DNA from: DASPRG01 sp963796125
GTDB taxonomy: Bacteria; Nitrospirota; Thermodesulfovibrionia; Thermodesulfovibrionales; SM23-35
Assembly (NCBI GenBank): GCA_963796125.1
Contig: CAWCKM010000003.1
Location: 1 to 51,826, forward strand
Direction: 5' to 3'
DNA: 51,826 nucleotides
Shown here: positions 43,403 through 51,588 of the stretch, in pieces
Position numbering within the stretch: position 1 is the stretch's first letter
Layout of the letters: the number at the start of each line of letters is the position of its first letter
Program-made: the position numbers and the translations under genes
Notes under the pieces: model-generated
Seen by the model: the letters and a program-made list of their open reading frames with translations, nothing else
The model's database searches: none
What the model was told of the DNA's origin: nothing

Positions 43403-45382
43403 TTAAAACTTATAGGTAGCGTGTGCAAAGAATATATTTGCACTGTATGACTGATCCTTATACGCCCCGGTAAGAAATGCATCTCCAGGGGTGTAATCGT
43501 AATCATCTAACTGGGCATCTGTATAGTCAAAGTGTTCATATGCGTATCCCAGGGAAAAAGTCACAGATTTAGTCGCATTATAGATAACTTTAACTGTGTA
43601 AAGTGACAGCTTGTAGTCATCCCAGTTGGAAATATCTACTTCGTCACCGGGACTAAGGCCGATTTCCGTAAGTACCGCGTCAGGAATTGTATAGTCTGCA
43701 AGTCCGTTCGCTTTCACATAGTCATACACCAACCTCAAAGTCAGTTTCTTTTTGATTACATAAATGTCAGCCCCTATGCCAATATCGTAAGTCTTCTCTT
43801 TCTGATCCACGTCCCAGAGGTAATCAACTGTAGTCTGATATATTTGGGTCTGCTCCAGCTTGATCTTTTCATAATCAAAGTATCCGAAGAGTTTTGCAAT
43901 CTTTCCGATGGTGTAATCAACATCTACATTGAACTCATCCCTTGTGTCTTTTGTCAGACCAATCGAATTATCAAGGTCGTCTTTGTAATCGTTCTTCTTA
44001 TACTTGTATCCCAATCCAAAACTCAGATTATCAGTCGGGTATACATCAACGCCTATTTTAAATGTGTCTCTGTCCTGCCCGGCATAAGCAAATCTGTTTG
44101 AAGGGTCATGAGGATGATCCTGCGATTCAGAGGTCTGATAATCTGCATCTCTGTCCATGAACTCATACCCGGCCTTGAATGTAGCAAAGTTCAGCCCGCT
44201 CCATCTTAATTCAACCGTGTAAATATTATCCTTGTCATGCGGCAGCACTTCTTCCGGCTCTGCACCTTCCACCTCCCTCTCAAGTTTTGCATATCTATAA
44301 CCCGCTGTAAGATAGAGGTTTGCAGGCAGTCTGTATCCTAAATCTATTCCGAAGGTATTAAGTTTTTGATTGAAGGGTTCTATGGGTTCGATTCCAGGAT
44401 CAACGAGAGTTGAGTCATTGTCCCTCTTGTAGTACTTGTAATACGCCTTGAAATCAAAATAGCGGGTTGGATTCGAAGTCAGGACAACGTCAATGTTGTT
44501 GGTCTTCACTTCACCATCATAATCCAGTGGAAAATCATGTTCTGACTCCGTCTTTCCGGTTGCCAGATTGGCATAAAGCTTGGTCCTGTAAGGGAGTTTA
44601 AGACTTCCTTTGAAAGCAAGTCTGTAAGAGTCGCTGTCAGCAGGTAGTGTCAGGGGAGAGTCTCCAGGGAGAGGCGTAAACCCTAATAATTGATCTTCAT
44701 TTGTAAAGTTACTGAGGCAATAGCTGAAAGACAAAAAAAGCGGATTCTTGCTGTACCCTGCTTCTACTTTCAGGTCATCTGTCCTGTAATCAATTGGTTC
44801 GGGAAGCTCAAATGCATCCACAGCAGTAGGTTTAATCCCCTCTTTCTTCTCATGATAATATGCAACATCTAAATAATAGGGTCTAAACATATCAAGCTTA
44901 AAGCCGGCTCCGTACTTTTTCCTTTCAGTTTCATAGTCAAAAGTATTCCATGTGGAAGGATCATCCAAGACAGCATTTGGGTCAACAGTCAAAGAATCAC
45001 TGCCTGCCCCATTGAAAAAAGTCCTGGCATCAAAAGTAATGTTGTGGGGAATTTCATAATAGAACAGGTCATACTTGAACTTTCCGTACATGCCTCCATC
45101 AAGCCGGTAATACTGGGTATCATAGGCAATATCCCTCACGTCGAGTTTTAAGAAGTATCTGTCCGTATCATATTTCAGTTTTCCACCTATAAAAAGACCA
45201 CCATGTATCAGGTCTTCATCTGAATATTCGGTAAATTTTGCTTCACCACCTCCGTCAGCATTCACATCAACGAGTTTTCCGGTTATTGAAATTGCGCCTT
45301 CAACCGTGCGTTCTTCTGAAAGAGCACTCGAAAGTGGTATGAGACTTAGGACCAATATAAATATTATTGTCTTTAGTTTCAT
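43403..45382 (-). CDS. MtrB/PioB-type outer-membrane porin
   Basis: About 659 aa. The start at 45382 is preferred over an earlier in-frame one because GGAGGTGCGATA precedes it. Signal peptide (MKLKTIIFILVLSLIPLSSALS), then alternating polar/aromatic strands to a terminal FFAHATYKF (C-terminal Phe, typical of outer-membrane barrels). Strand pattern and length fit the MtrB/PioB family, the sheath that holds a decaheme cytochrome in the outer membrane. The N-terminal CxxC seen in Shewanella MtrB is absent. Directly downstream of the decaheme cytochrome gene, 11 bp apart. No third (outer-face) cytochrome is in the cluster. Confidence 0.85.
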   Translation of the reverse strand: MKLKTIIFILVLSLIPLSSALSEERTVEGAISITGKLVDVNADGGGEAKFTEYSDEDLIHGGLFIGGKLKYDTDRYFLKLDVRDIAYDTQYYRLDGGMYGKFKYDLFYYEIPHNITFDARTFFNGAGSDSLTVDPNAVLDDPSTWNTFDYETERKKYGAGFKLDMFRPYYLDVAYYHEKKEGIKPTAVDAFELPEPIDYRTDDLKVEAGYSKNPLFLSFSYCLSNFTNEDQLLGFTPLPGDSPLTLPADSDSYRLAFKGSLKLPYRTKLYANLATGKTESEHDFPLDYDGEVKTNNIDVVLTSNPTRYFDFKAYYKYYKRDNDSTLVDPGIEPIEPFNQKLNTFGIDLGYRLPANLYLTAGYRYAKLEREVEGAEPEEVLPHDKDNIYTVELRWSGLNFATFKAGYEFMDRDADYQTSESQDHPHDPSNRFAYAGQDRDTFKIGVDVYPTDNLSFGLGYKYKKNDYKDDLDNSIGLTKDTRDEFNVDVDYTIGKIAKLFGYFDYEKIKLEQTQIYQTTVDYLWDVDQKEKTYDIGIGADIYVIKKKLTLRLVYDYVKANGLADYTIPDAVLTEIGLSPGDEVDISNWDDYKLSLYTVKVIYNATKSVTFSLGYAYEHFDYTDAQLDDYDYTPGDAFLTGAYKDQSYSANIFFAHATYKF

Positions 45383-45393
45383 TATCGCACCTC

Positions 45394-46350
45394 CTATCTG
45401 AACCACATTGGATCACGGTTGCTTCCGTGGATGTTGGTATGGCAGTTTAAACACGCACGCGCATAGAACAGGTTCTTGTTAAACGGCGCATTACCTTCAA
45501 AACTGTGTTGCTTATTCAATGGTACCTGGGCGTGAAATACACTATGGCAGCTCTGGCAGAGTTGCGGCACCTTCTTGTCAAGCAGCATTGAATGGTTGCT
45601 TCCGTGGACCTGATGGCAGATCAGGCAGCTCTCCTCTACCGGTGGATGGGTAAACACCTGTGGCCCCCTCTTTTCTGCATGGCACTTATAGCAGAGATCA
45701 TTTACTGCATCAGCCTTTATCATCTTATTGCTGCCAAAACTGTCATAGGCACTGTAGCTGCTTACTGGCAGGGTGCTGAAAGTCCCCATCGGGTCATGAC
45801 AGTCCGAGCATTTTATTCTTCCTTCTCTAACAGGGTGATGTGATTGCTTATTCATTGCAGCCCTGATATCTCTGTGGCAATCAAAGCAAACATAGGGTTC
45901 ATTTATCTTTAAAAATTTGGGCCCTCGCGCACTATGAATTGAGTGACAGTCATCACAGGCAACATCTTCTGTGTTATGCCTGTTCATGTTCCAAAAGGCC
46001 AGAGTATTTGTTTCTTCGTGGCAGGCAAGGCACTTTGCTGACCTCTCTTTTGCTGCATTCGCTTTATTAAAGTCAAAAATGGCTACACCTTTTTCTCCAC
46101 TCTTTTCAACGTGTTCAGCGCCAGGGCCATGACAGGATTCACATCCTTCCCTGTTTGCAGGACTCCAGGATATTGCCTTTTTGTTATGAACCGATTTCAC
46201 GTAATCAAAGTAAAGCTTATGGCAACCTTTACATTTTTCATCTCCTGCATAACCAGCGGCACCATTTGCATCGTCCCGGAAATTTGTAATAAGAAACGAT
46301 GCAAAGAGTAAAACAAAAAAGACTAACAGAAACGACATGGTTTTTCTCAT
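45394..46350 (-). CDS. MtrA/DmsE-type decaheme c cytochrome
   Basis: 318 aa. An N-terminal signal/anchor (MSFLLVFFVLLFASFLI) and ten CxxCH haem sites: CKGCH, CESCH, CLACH, CDDCH, CFDCH, CSDCH, CYKCH, CLICH, CQSCH and CLNCH. Count and length match MtrA/DmsE/PioA periplasmic decahemes, which pass electrons through a partner porin. The MtrB-like porin gene follows at once, supporting an MtrAB electron conduit for reducing or oxidising substrates outside the cell. AGGAGGGG precedes the ATG. Confidence 0.93.
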   Translation of the reverse strand: MRKTMSFLLVFFVLLFASFLITNFRDDANGAAGYAGDEKCKGCHKLYFDYVKSVHNKKAISWSPANREGCESCHGPGAEHVEKSGEKGVAIFDFNKANAAKERSAKCLACHEETNTLAFWNMNRHNTEDVACDDCHSIHSARGPKFLKINEPYVCFDCHRDIRAAMNKQSHHPVREGRIKCSDCHDPMGTFSTLPVSSYSAYDSFGSNKMIKADAVNDLCYKCHAEKRGPQVFTHPPVEESCLICHQVHGSNHSMLLDKKVPQLCQSCHSVFHAQVPLNKQHSFEGNAPFNKNLFYARACLNCHTNIHGSNRDPMWFR

Positions 46351-46544
46351 ACTCTGGTCCCCTCCTCTCTCAATTTTTCTTCATACTCTTCATAACAACT
46401 GATTAATAATTTGAATGCTATCATCTCCTTACTTCTCAGATTTCAGACGGTAACAATGAACGGCAATTCTTCCCCCCGCACAGAAGGTAACAAAAGTAGC
46501 CATCTCTGTCAAGGTTTTTTGTTTTTCATTTCTTTTATTGTTCA

Positions 46545-47588
46545 TCAATCCAGCTTTGGTTTAGGAGTTTTGATAGTCGGTGCCGGCAGGATAGGATATA
46601 CCACCTTCGGCTGCACCCCTGTTGTAGTTTTCAGAAATGCTACTATCACATCGATTTCATTGTCTGTCAGGGTTGCTCCCAGTTGGACAGATCCCATTAT
46701 AGAGACAGCCTCCATGAGATTCCAGACCTTACCGGAGTGAAAATACGGAGGTGTCAGGTCTATGTTTCTCAGAGAAGGGGACTTGAAGACATATTCGTCA
46801 CCAGGACTTCTTGTCACTTTAAATCTGCCTTGATCGCCTGCCATGATCTCAGCTCTTGGTTTTTCAACTACACCAAAGGGAAAGTACCCTGTCCCCCCGA
46901 TATTTATACCGCGATGGCAGGTAACACACCCTTTGTCCATGAAAAGTTTCAGGCCTTCTTTTTCCGATGCAGCAAGAGCATCTTTGTTTCCTTTGAGAAA
47001 TTTGTCGAATGGAGAGTCTGGAGTAAGCAAAGTAGCTTCAAATGCCTCGATCGCATCTGCCATATTGTCAAAAGTCACAGGGTCTTTATCGTTAGGGAAC
47101 GTTTTTTTGAACAGCGCCACATATTCCGGCATGCTCTTCAGAGTTTCCACAACCTTTTCAGGGGAATTGCTCATCTCTACCGATGCCTGTACCGGGCCTT
47201 TTGCCTGTTCCTTGAGGTCTGCTGCTCTTCCATCCCAGAACTGTGCTATGTTAAAGACAGAATTCAACACAGTGGGGGCATTTCTCGGACCCTTCTGCCA
47301 GCGGTGACCTACAGACGTTTCCTGAAAGTCAGCACCGCCCATGCCGACGTTATGACAGGTATTGCAGCTTATAAGGCTGCTCGCTGAAAGTCTTGGTTCA
47401 AAATAAAGCATCTTCCCAAGTTCGATCTTCTCAGGAGTAAGAACCTTTCCTTTTATATCGGAAATACTTGCAGGAATTGGTTTAAACTGTTTCTGTGTCT
47501 TTTGAATGAACAGGTCATCCTCAGCATATGCCGTTAGTGTAAAGAACGCTAATACAAATAGTATCGTAAACTTGAAACGCTTTTTCAT
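46545..47588 (-). CDS. Diheme cytochrome c peroxidase (CcpA/MauG family)
   Basis: 347 aa. Signal peptide (MKKRFKFTILFVLAFFTLTAYA) then two haem sites, CNTCHNVG (about residue 77) and CVTCHRGI (about 223), with family blocks YFEPRLSASSLISCNTCH, GGADFQETSVGHRWQKGPRNAPTVLNSVFN, FWDGRAADLKEQAKGPV and SLRNIDLTPPYFHSGKVWNLMEAV. Usually reduces hydrogen peroxide in the periplasm; some relatives do other oxidations. AAAGGAGG precedes the ATG. Lies upstream of the MtrAB-like genes with a 194-bp gap, which holds no gene. Confidence 0.92.
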   Translation of the reverse strand: MKKRFKFTILFVLAFFTLTAYAEDDLFIQKTQKQFKPIPASISDIKGKVLTPEKIELGKMLYFEPRLSASSLISCNTCHNVGMGGADFQETSVGHRWQKGPRNAPTVLNSVFNIAQFWDGRAADLKEQAKGPVQASVEMSNSPEKVVETLKSMPEYVALFKKTFPNDKDPVTFDNMADAIEAFEATLLTPDSPFDKFLKGNKDALAASEKEGLKLFMDKGCVTCHRGINIGGTGYFPFGVVEKPRAEIMAGDQGRFKVTRSPGDEYVFKSPSLRNIDLTPPYFHSGKVWNLMEAVSIMGSVQLGATLTDNEIDVIVAFLKTTTGVQPKVVYPILPAPTIKTPKPKLD

Positions 47589-47721
47589 AGATCCTCCTTT
47601 GAAACAGAAGTGATAAAAAAGTAAATTTTAATCGCGGAATTCTTCGAGACTTTGCTTCGGATATAATGTTTTTTGCTCCCTTTTCAATTTGAGTTACAGG
47701 CTTATGACGATCTGATAGTGA

Positions 47722-48066
47722 TTATTTTTCTAACGATTTGAGGTACTCGAAAATAAGCTCTGCATCTTTCTTTTCAACTTCCTGATTGGGCATCTCCTGG
47801 TTATATTTCTTGATCAACTCCTTTACGCGAGGGTCATTGAGATACTTTTCAGGATACATGATGTAATCGACCATCTTCTCTTTGGTCCATGCCTTTGTGA
47901 CATTCGTCAAATCAGGCCCCTTCTTGTCCTGGCCTACGATATGGCAGCCTGTGCAGGCGTTCATCTCAAAAGCCTCTTTCCCTTTTTCAACTGCTGACTG
48001 CGAGAACACCAGAGTCCCTGTCAGACAAAAAGCTGTTAGGGATGTGACAGCGAGAAACTTTTTCAT
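47722..48066 (-). CDS. Small monoheme c-type cytochrome
   Basis: 114 aa. Signal peptide (MKKFLAVTSLTAFCLTGTLVFS), one haem site CTGCHIVG (about residue 39) and the class I distal Met probably in NQEMPNQEV. A likely periplasmic electron carrier for the diheme peroxidase, the MtrA-type cytochrome or NirK. GGAGGT precedes the ATG. A 133-bp gap separates it from the peroxidase gene. Confidence 0.9.
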   Translation of the reverse strand: MKKFLAVTSLTAFCLTGTLVFSQSAVEKGKEAFEMNACTGCHIVGQDKKGPDLTNVTKAWTKEKMVDYIMYPEKYLNDPRVKELIKKYNQEMPNQEVEKKDAELIFEYLKSLEK

Positions 48067-48238
48067 GTGTTTTTTACCTCCTTGTTCAATTATTGTTTTT
48101 TAAATCCTTTTACCTAAAAATTTACACAATATATCAGAAAAAGAACAACAATAATATCCGTTTTTTTCTGATTTTCTTGTAGGCAAATTTCCTACAAAAA
48201 AACTTATTTGCGACTGAAATATTGCGACTATGCTTCTG

Positions 48239-48305
48239 ATGTCATTCCTGCAGAGGCAGGAATCCAGGAAAAAACGCTGGATTCCGCATCAAGTGCGGAA
48301 TGACA
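48239..48305. repeat. TGTCATTC/GAATGACA dispersed repeat
   Basis: TGTCATTCCTGCAGAGGCAGGAATCC ... GGATTCCGCATCAAGTGCGGAATGACA. It contains two palindromes. The remainder of 48067-48382 shows no gene. Confidence 0.8.
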
Positions 48306-48382
48306 AATAGGAGATTCCGTTGAAATTTGAGAGAGGAATGACACTGAAGAACCTTGATTAGTACTAAAATGAAAATAATGGA

Positions 48383-48601
48383 TTAGATATAATCTTTATG
48401 GATTGCGTACTTTATTAAATCGGCAGTTTTATTCATTTTCAGTTTATTCATGATATTGGCACGATGGCGTTCTACAGTTCGGATGCTTATAACAAGAAGG
48501 CCGGCAATGTCTTTGTTCGATTTTCCCTCAGCTATTAACTTTAATATTTCCCGTTCCCGTACTGTAAGATCATCAGTTAGAACAATTTGGTAAGGAGGCA
48601 T
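48383..48601 (-). CDS. Stand-alone LuxR/NarL-type HTH protein
   Basis: 72 aa, consisting only of a GerE/LuxR DNA-binding domain: LTVREREILKLIAEGKSNKDIAGLLVISIRTVERHRANIMNKLKMN. There is no receiver domain. The start has AGAAGGG upstream. It could be a complete small regulator of the GerE type, or the surviving end of a broken response regulator. In the 117 bp before it another frame reads SDKFFSLLSDFLFDTEVG...SVKTEKGK, which looks protein-like but is not a receiver domain. Follows the full-length NarL-type gene. Confidence 0.7.
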   Translation of the reverse strand: MPPYQIVLTDDLTVREREILKLIAEGKSNKDIAGLLVISIRTVERHRANIMNKLKMNKTADLIKYAIHKDYI

Positions 48602-48718
48602 TACTTACTTTTTCCCTTCTCTGTTTTAACACTAAAGGTAATTTGAGTTCCGACTTCAGTATCAAATAAGAAATCTGAAAGCAAACTAAAAAATTTATCG
48701 CTCGAAACCTGAGGAATG

Positions 48719-49351
48719 TTACTCCACCAAATGATTTTTTAAGGCATAATTGGTCAGCTCTGCATTGTTCTTCATTTTCATTTTCTGCAGAATTCGGAAC
48801 CTGTAGGTGCTGATCGTCTTTGTACTCAGGCACATATCATTGGCAATTTCCTTGACTGTTTTTCCGGAGGCCAGCATACAAATAACCTGGTACTCCTGAT
48901 CAGAAAGGGATTCGTAAAGTGGTTTCTCGGAATTGGATTCAAAATTAAGGGCCCACTTTTCAGCGAGAGAATAACTGATATATTTGCCGCCCTGCGAAAT
49001 TCTTCTTATTGCCTTTATGAATTCCTCTGGCTGGCTTTCTTTTGTCAAACATCCCGAAGCACCTGCCTTCAGTGCGCGTATTGCAAACTGTTCTTCTGAA
49101 TCCTTACCCAACATAAGAACAGGCAATTTAGGCTTCTGGCTTTTCATCTCTTTTAAAATGTTGACCCCGTTTCTTCCCGGCATGGAAATATCCAGAACAA
49201 CCATGTCAGGTCTGTTCTTAGACACCTTTTCAAACAGTTCATGACCTGTACCCGCTTCATCAGTCACAGTCAAGTCGGAAGTTTTTGACAGAATCTGTTT
49301 AAGCCCCTTTCTCACAACGGCATGGTCATCTGCTACGAGTACTTTTATCAT
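48719..49351 (-). CDS. NarL/FixJ-type response regulator
   Basis: 210 aa. Receiver domain: acidic pair ADDH (residues 7-10), phosphorylation Asp in VVLDISMPG (about D54), and the Lys in CLTKES (about 104). The usual Ser/Thr after the fourth strand (normally LMLS/T) is Gly here (VLMLGKD), which may affect signalling. A LuxR HTH follows (LSDQEYQVICMLASGKTVKEIANDMCLSTKTISTYRFRILQKM). No sensor kinase gene in the window. It stands beside two other regulators and between the cytochrome and nirK-like genes, suggesting control of that redox block. Confidence 0.9.
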   Translation of the reverse strand: MIKVLVADDHAVVRKGLKQILSKTSDLTVTDEAGTGHELFEKVSKNRPDMVVLDISMPGRNGVNILKEMKSQKPKLPVLMLGKDSEEQFAIRALKAGASGCLTKESQPEEFIKAIRRISQGGKYISYSLAEKWALNFESNSEKPLYESLSDQEYQVICMLASGKTVKEIANDMCLSTKTISTYRFRILQKMKMKNNAELTNYALKNHLVE

Positions 49352-49405
49352 GTCTTTCTCCTTTTCAAAGGATCCCGTTTTTATAAGATCCCCTGTACAG
49401 AAAAT

Positions 49406-49793
49406 TTAATTGTAAAGTTGTTTATTCTGTGAAGCTAATCCGGTGTAAATCTTATTTGTCAGGTCATAAAAATCAAAGGGTTTTTCAAGATACGCATGGA
49501 CACCAAGAGAGCTTAGCCATTGTTCCAGTTTTGGATTGCCAAAGGCAGTCATCACAATGACAGGAGTATGAGGATGACTTTTTTTCATATAGGCTAACAG
49601 CTCGAAGCCATCCGCTTCAGGCATTTTCAGGTCTGAAACAACAAGGTCAACAGGAAAAACTTTTAATATATCTTTTGCTTCTTTACCGTTCTCTGCTGTC
49701 AAGCACCCGGAAGTCTCTTTCAAAAGTACGAAGACCATCCAGAAGTGTTATCTGGAATATCTTTTCATCATCTACAACCAAAACGTATTTCAT
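49406..49793 (-). CDS. Single-domain response regulator (CheY-like), frameshifted
   Basis: About 129 aa over a shift near 49715. Start MKYVLVVDDEKIF with GAGGAGG 8 nt before it. Then LRTFERDFRVL joined in the next frame to TAENGKEAKDILK, VDLVVSDLKMPEADGFELL (phospho-Asp), VIVMTAFG (Thr) and YLEKPFDF (Lys). Only a receiver domain, with no output domain. Upstream is a 17-bp palindrome. Confidence 0.82.
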
Positions 49794-49909
49794 GGTTTTT
49801 ACCTCCTCGCTGGTATGCTTAAACAAAAATAGTGCCAGATTGGAAGGATTTTGAGTATCATGAAAAAGCAAGGGGTTACGAAGAGATATCTTGGAGGAAG
49901 GTTACTAAC

Positions 49910-49926
49910 CTATCCATTATGGATAG
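49910..49926. promoter_or_regulatory. Palindrome upstream of the receiver-domain gene
   Basis: CTATCCAT-T-ATGGATAG, 8-bp perfect arms, 117 bp before the start. A candidate operator; binding protein unknown. The rest of 49794-50062 is AT-rich and shows nothing more. Confidence 0.4.
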
Positions 49927-50062
49927 TTCATAATGAATGGAATAATTTCTTTTGGGGTGATTAGATAATTACCAGACTTCATTTTTCAATGTTAAGTCAC
50001 CCAAATTTTTGTTTGTCAATTAAGTAAAATATCTGTGTGTGATATAACTTCAAAATTATTCC

Positions 50063-50087
50063 GGATGCCGGCTTTGTGCCGGCATCC
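50063..50087 (-). terminator. Terminator after the nirK-like gene
   Basis: GGATGCCGGC - 5 nt - GCCGGCATCC, 10-bp GC-rich perfect arms, 38 bp beyond the nirK-like stop, followed on the minus strand by GGAATAATTTTG. Confidence 0.7.
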
Positions 50088-50124
50088 GTTCTTCATGAGA
50101 TCAAACATCAAGTGCAAATAGTTC

Positions 50125-51215
50125 TTAGTGTCCTGACGTACAGGCCGCTGGTGAGAAGATGTCAAAGGGCCAGGAACCCGGATCGAGTACATTACCCGAA
50201 GAGTCACAGGTAGGCGATGGACGACCCTTTACATGCAGGAAGCCTGCAGCGCCTTGGGGTACTCTCCACAACGCATGGTCGACAAGCAGGTATCGTCCCG
50301 GCACCGGTGTTATCAACTCGAATACTGCTGCTGAGCCCGGAGCTACATATACCGTCTCTTCGTTTACTACGGGTGTTGTGCGTGAACCTGTATAGACCTT
50401 GTCGAAGATTGTGCCGATGATATGCCAGTTGGAGCCTTTATTTGGCCCTCCTGTAACAAAGAAAAAGCGCACTTTGTCATCCTGATTAGAAACAATAGCA
50501 TCGCCATACAGCGCTGGATCAGCAAGTGCAGCAATGTGGCCGTTAAATGAATACATATTGGGAAGTTCATCTAATGCCCTTTCCTCGTCAAGAGTATAGG
50601 TACCCGCTGGTAACCCTTTCTCTTCATTCAAGGTCTCATCGACCTTGAGATACCAGTCGCTCTGTCCAACATAGAACTCTTTAAAGCCAGGTTCCAGGCC
50701 TCCCGGCGGGTCAACCTGGATCAGGCCGTACATACCATAGGAAACATGTTCCCAGGGCATTCCCTCTCCGGCACAGTGATAGATATAGGCGCCTTGCCTT
50801 AGCGCTTTGAACGTTAATTGTCTTGCACTCGCCGGGTTCTACATTTGTAACAGCCGCACCACCACCAGGGCCCATTGATGCATGAAAGTCAATGTTGTGA
50901 GGCTCAATGTTCCCCGCCTAGGTTGCAGAGATTGATGGTCACGTGGTTTCCCTCTCTCACCCTGACCATTGGTCCAGGGACAGTGGGCTTGCCTCCTTTC
51001 AAAGCAAATGTCCAGACCCATGCGCTCTTCCCCGGGGCCAGTTCGGCCACGACCTCCACTGCATCCAAATTTACAGTCACGTCGCCAAGGGGACTGCGCG
51101 GCACAGCCCTGGGATCCTTGGCAACATCAACAGCTTTAACTACATCTGACTGGATTATCAACACAGCTATGATCGTAAAGGCAATAATCATCGTTGCCCG
51201 TATGAGTTTCTTCAT
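50125..51215 (-). CDS. nirK: Copper-containing nitrite reductase-like protein (NirK family), two frameshifts
   Basis: About 360 aa over shifts near 50885 and 50815. Signal peptide (LIRATMIIAFTIIAVLIIQSDVVKA). Two cupredoxin domains. The first holds all expected type 1 and type 2 copper ligands: HNIDFH (His, Asp, His), then YHCAGEGMPWEHVSYGMYG (His, Cys, His, Met). The second holds WHIIGTIFDKVY (His) and LVDHALWR (His), matching the catalytic His pair of CuNIR. GLIQVDPPGG and GPMVRVREGNHVTINL are also typical. It should reduce nitrite to NO in the periplasm; related multicopper oxidases are an alternative. AGAAGGAG precedes the ATG. Confidence 0.82.
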
Positions 51216-51262
51216 TTCTTTTTCTCCTTCTTAGTTTGCTTAACATGGTTCGTGATTAAGAC

Positions 51263-51280
51263 TGTGATGATTTCATCACA
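51263..51280. promoter_or_regulatory. 18-bp palindromic operator candidate for nirK
   Basis: TGTGATGA-TT-TCATCACA, perfect 8-bp arms, 48-65 bp before the nirK-like ATG. It resembles CRP/FNR-class half sites (TGTGA...TCACA) but with 8 rather than 6 bp between the TGTGA and TCACA halves. Confidence 0.6.
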
Positions 51281-51408
51281 AACTGTCTTCTCTCAAATCC
51301 TGCAAGTATGAACACCTCCTTCCAACAATGGGGACAATTCTTCCTGACCTCCTTCCCCCTATTTCTTTGTTCAAATTATTGCAGTCGAAATAAATTTTGT
51401 ATGTCAGT

Positions 51409-51436
51409 TAATGTCTGATTTTTTTGTCAGACATTA
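51409..51436. promoter_or_regulatory. Second palindrome in the nirK upstream region
   Basis: TAATGTCTGA - 8 nt (T-rich) - TCAGACATTA, 10-bp perfect arms. Between the nirK-like gene and the ABC ATPase gene. It could be an operator or an mRNA hairpin ending the upstream transcript. The rest of 51281-51588 shows nothing else clear. Confidence 0.5.
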
Positions 51437-51588
51437 GCTATTTTCTCTGTCACTGTTTCTGCTACAAAGGGTGAATTCAAAAATATAGTCTTATTGATAT
51501 TTATTGAATGATAGATTCGGGGAGATCTCGTGTCGGCCTATTTATGAAAACTTAACGGAGTGATTATTGGGTGAGGGGATAAATGTTT

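Noticed and set aside
46683..47387. A 234-codon frame opposite the diheme peroxidase
   Set aside because: Reverse-strand shadow of a gene with two verified CxxCH sites and a signal peptide.
48573..48833. A frame overlapping the end of the NarL-type gene, as an independent gene
   Set aside because: It overlaps a well-supported coding region in another frame and has no start site or domain of its own.
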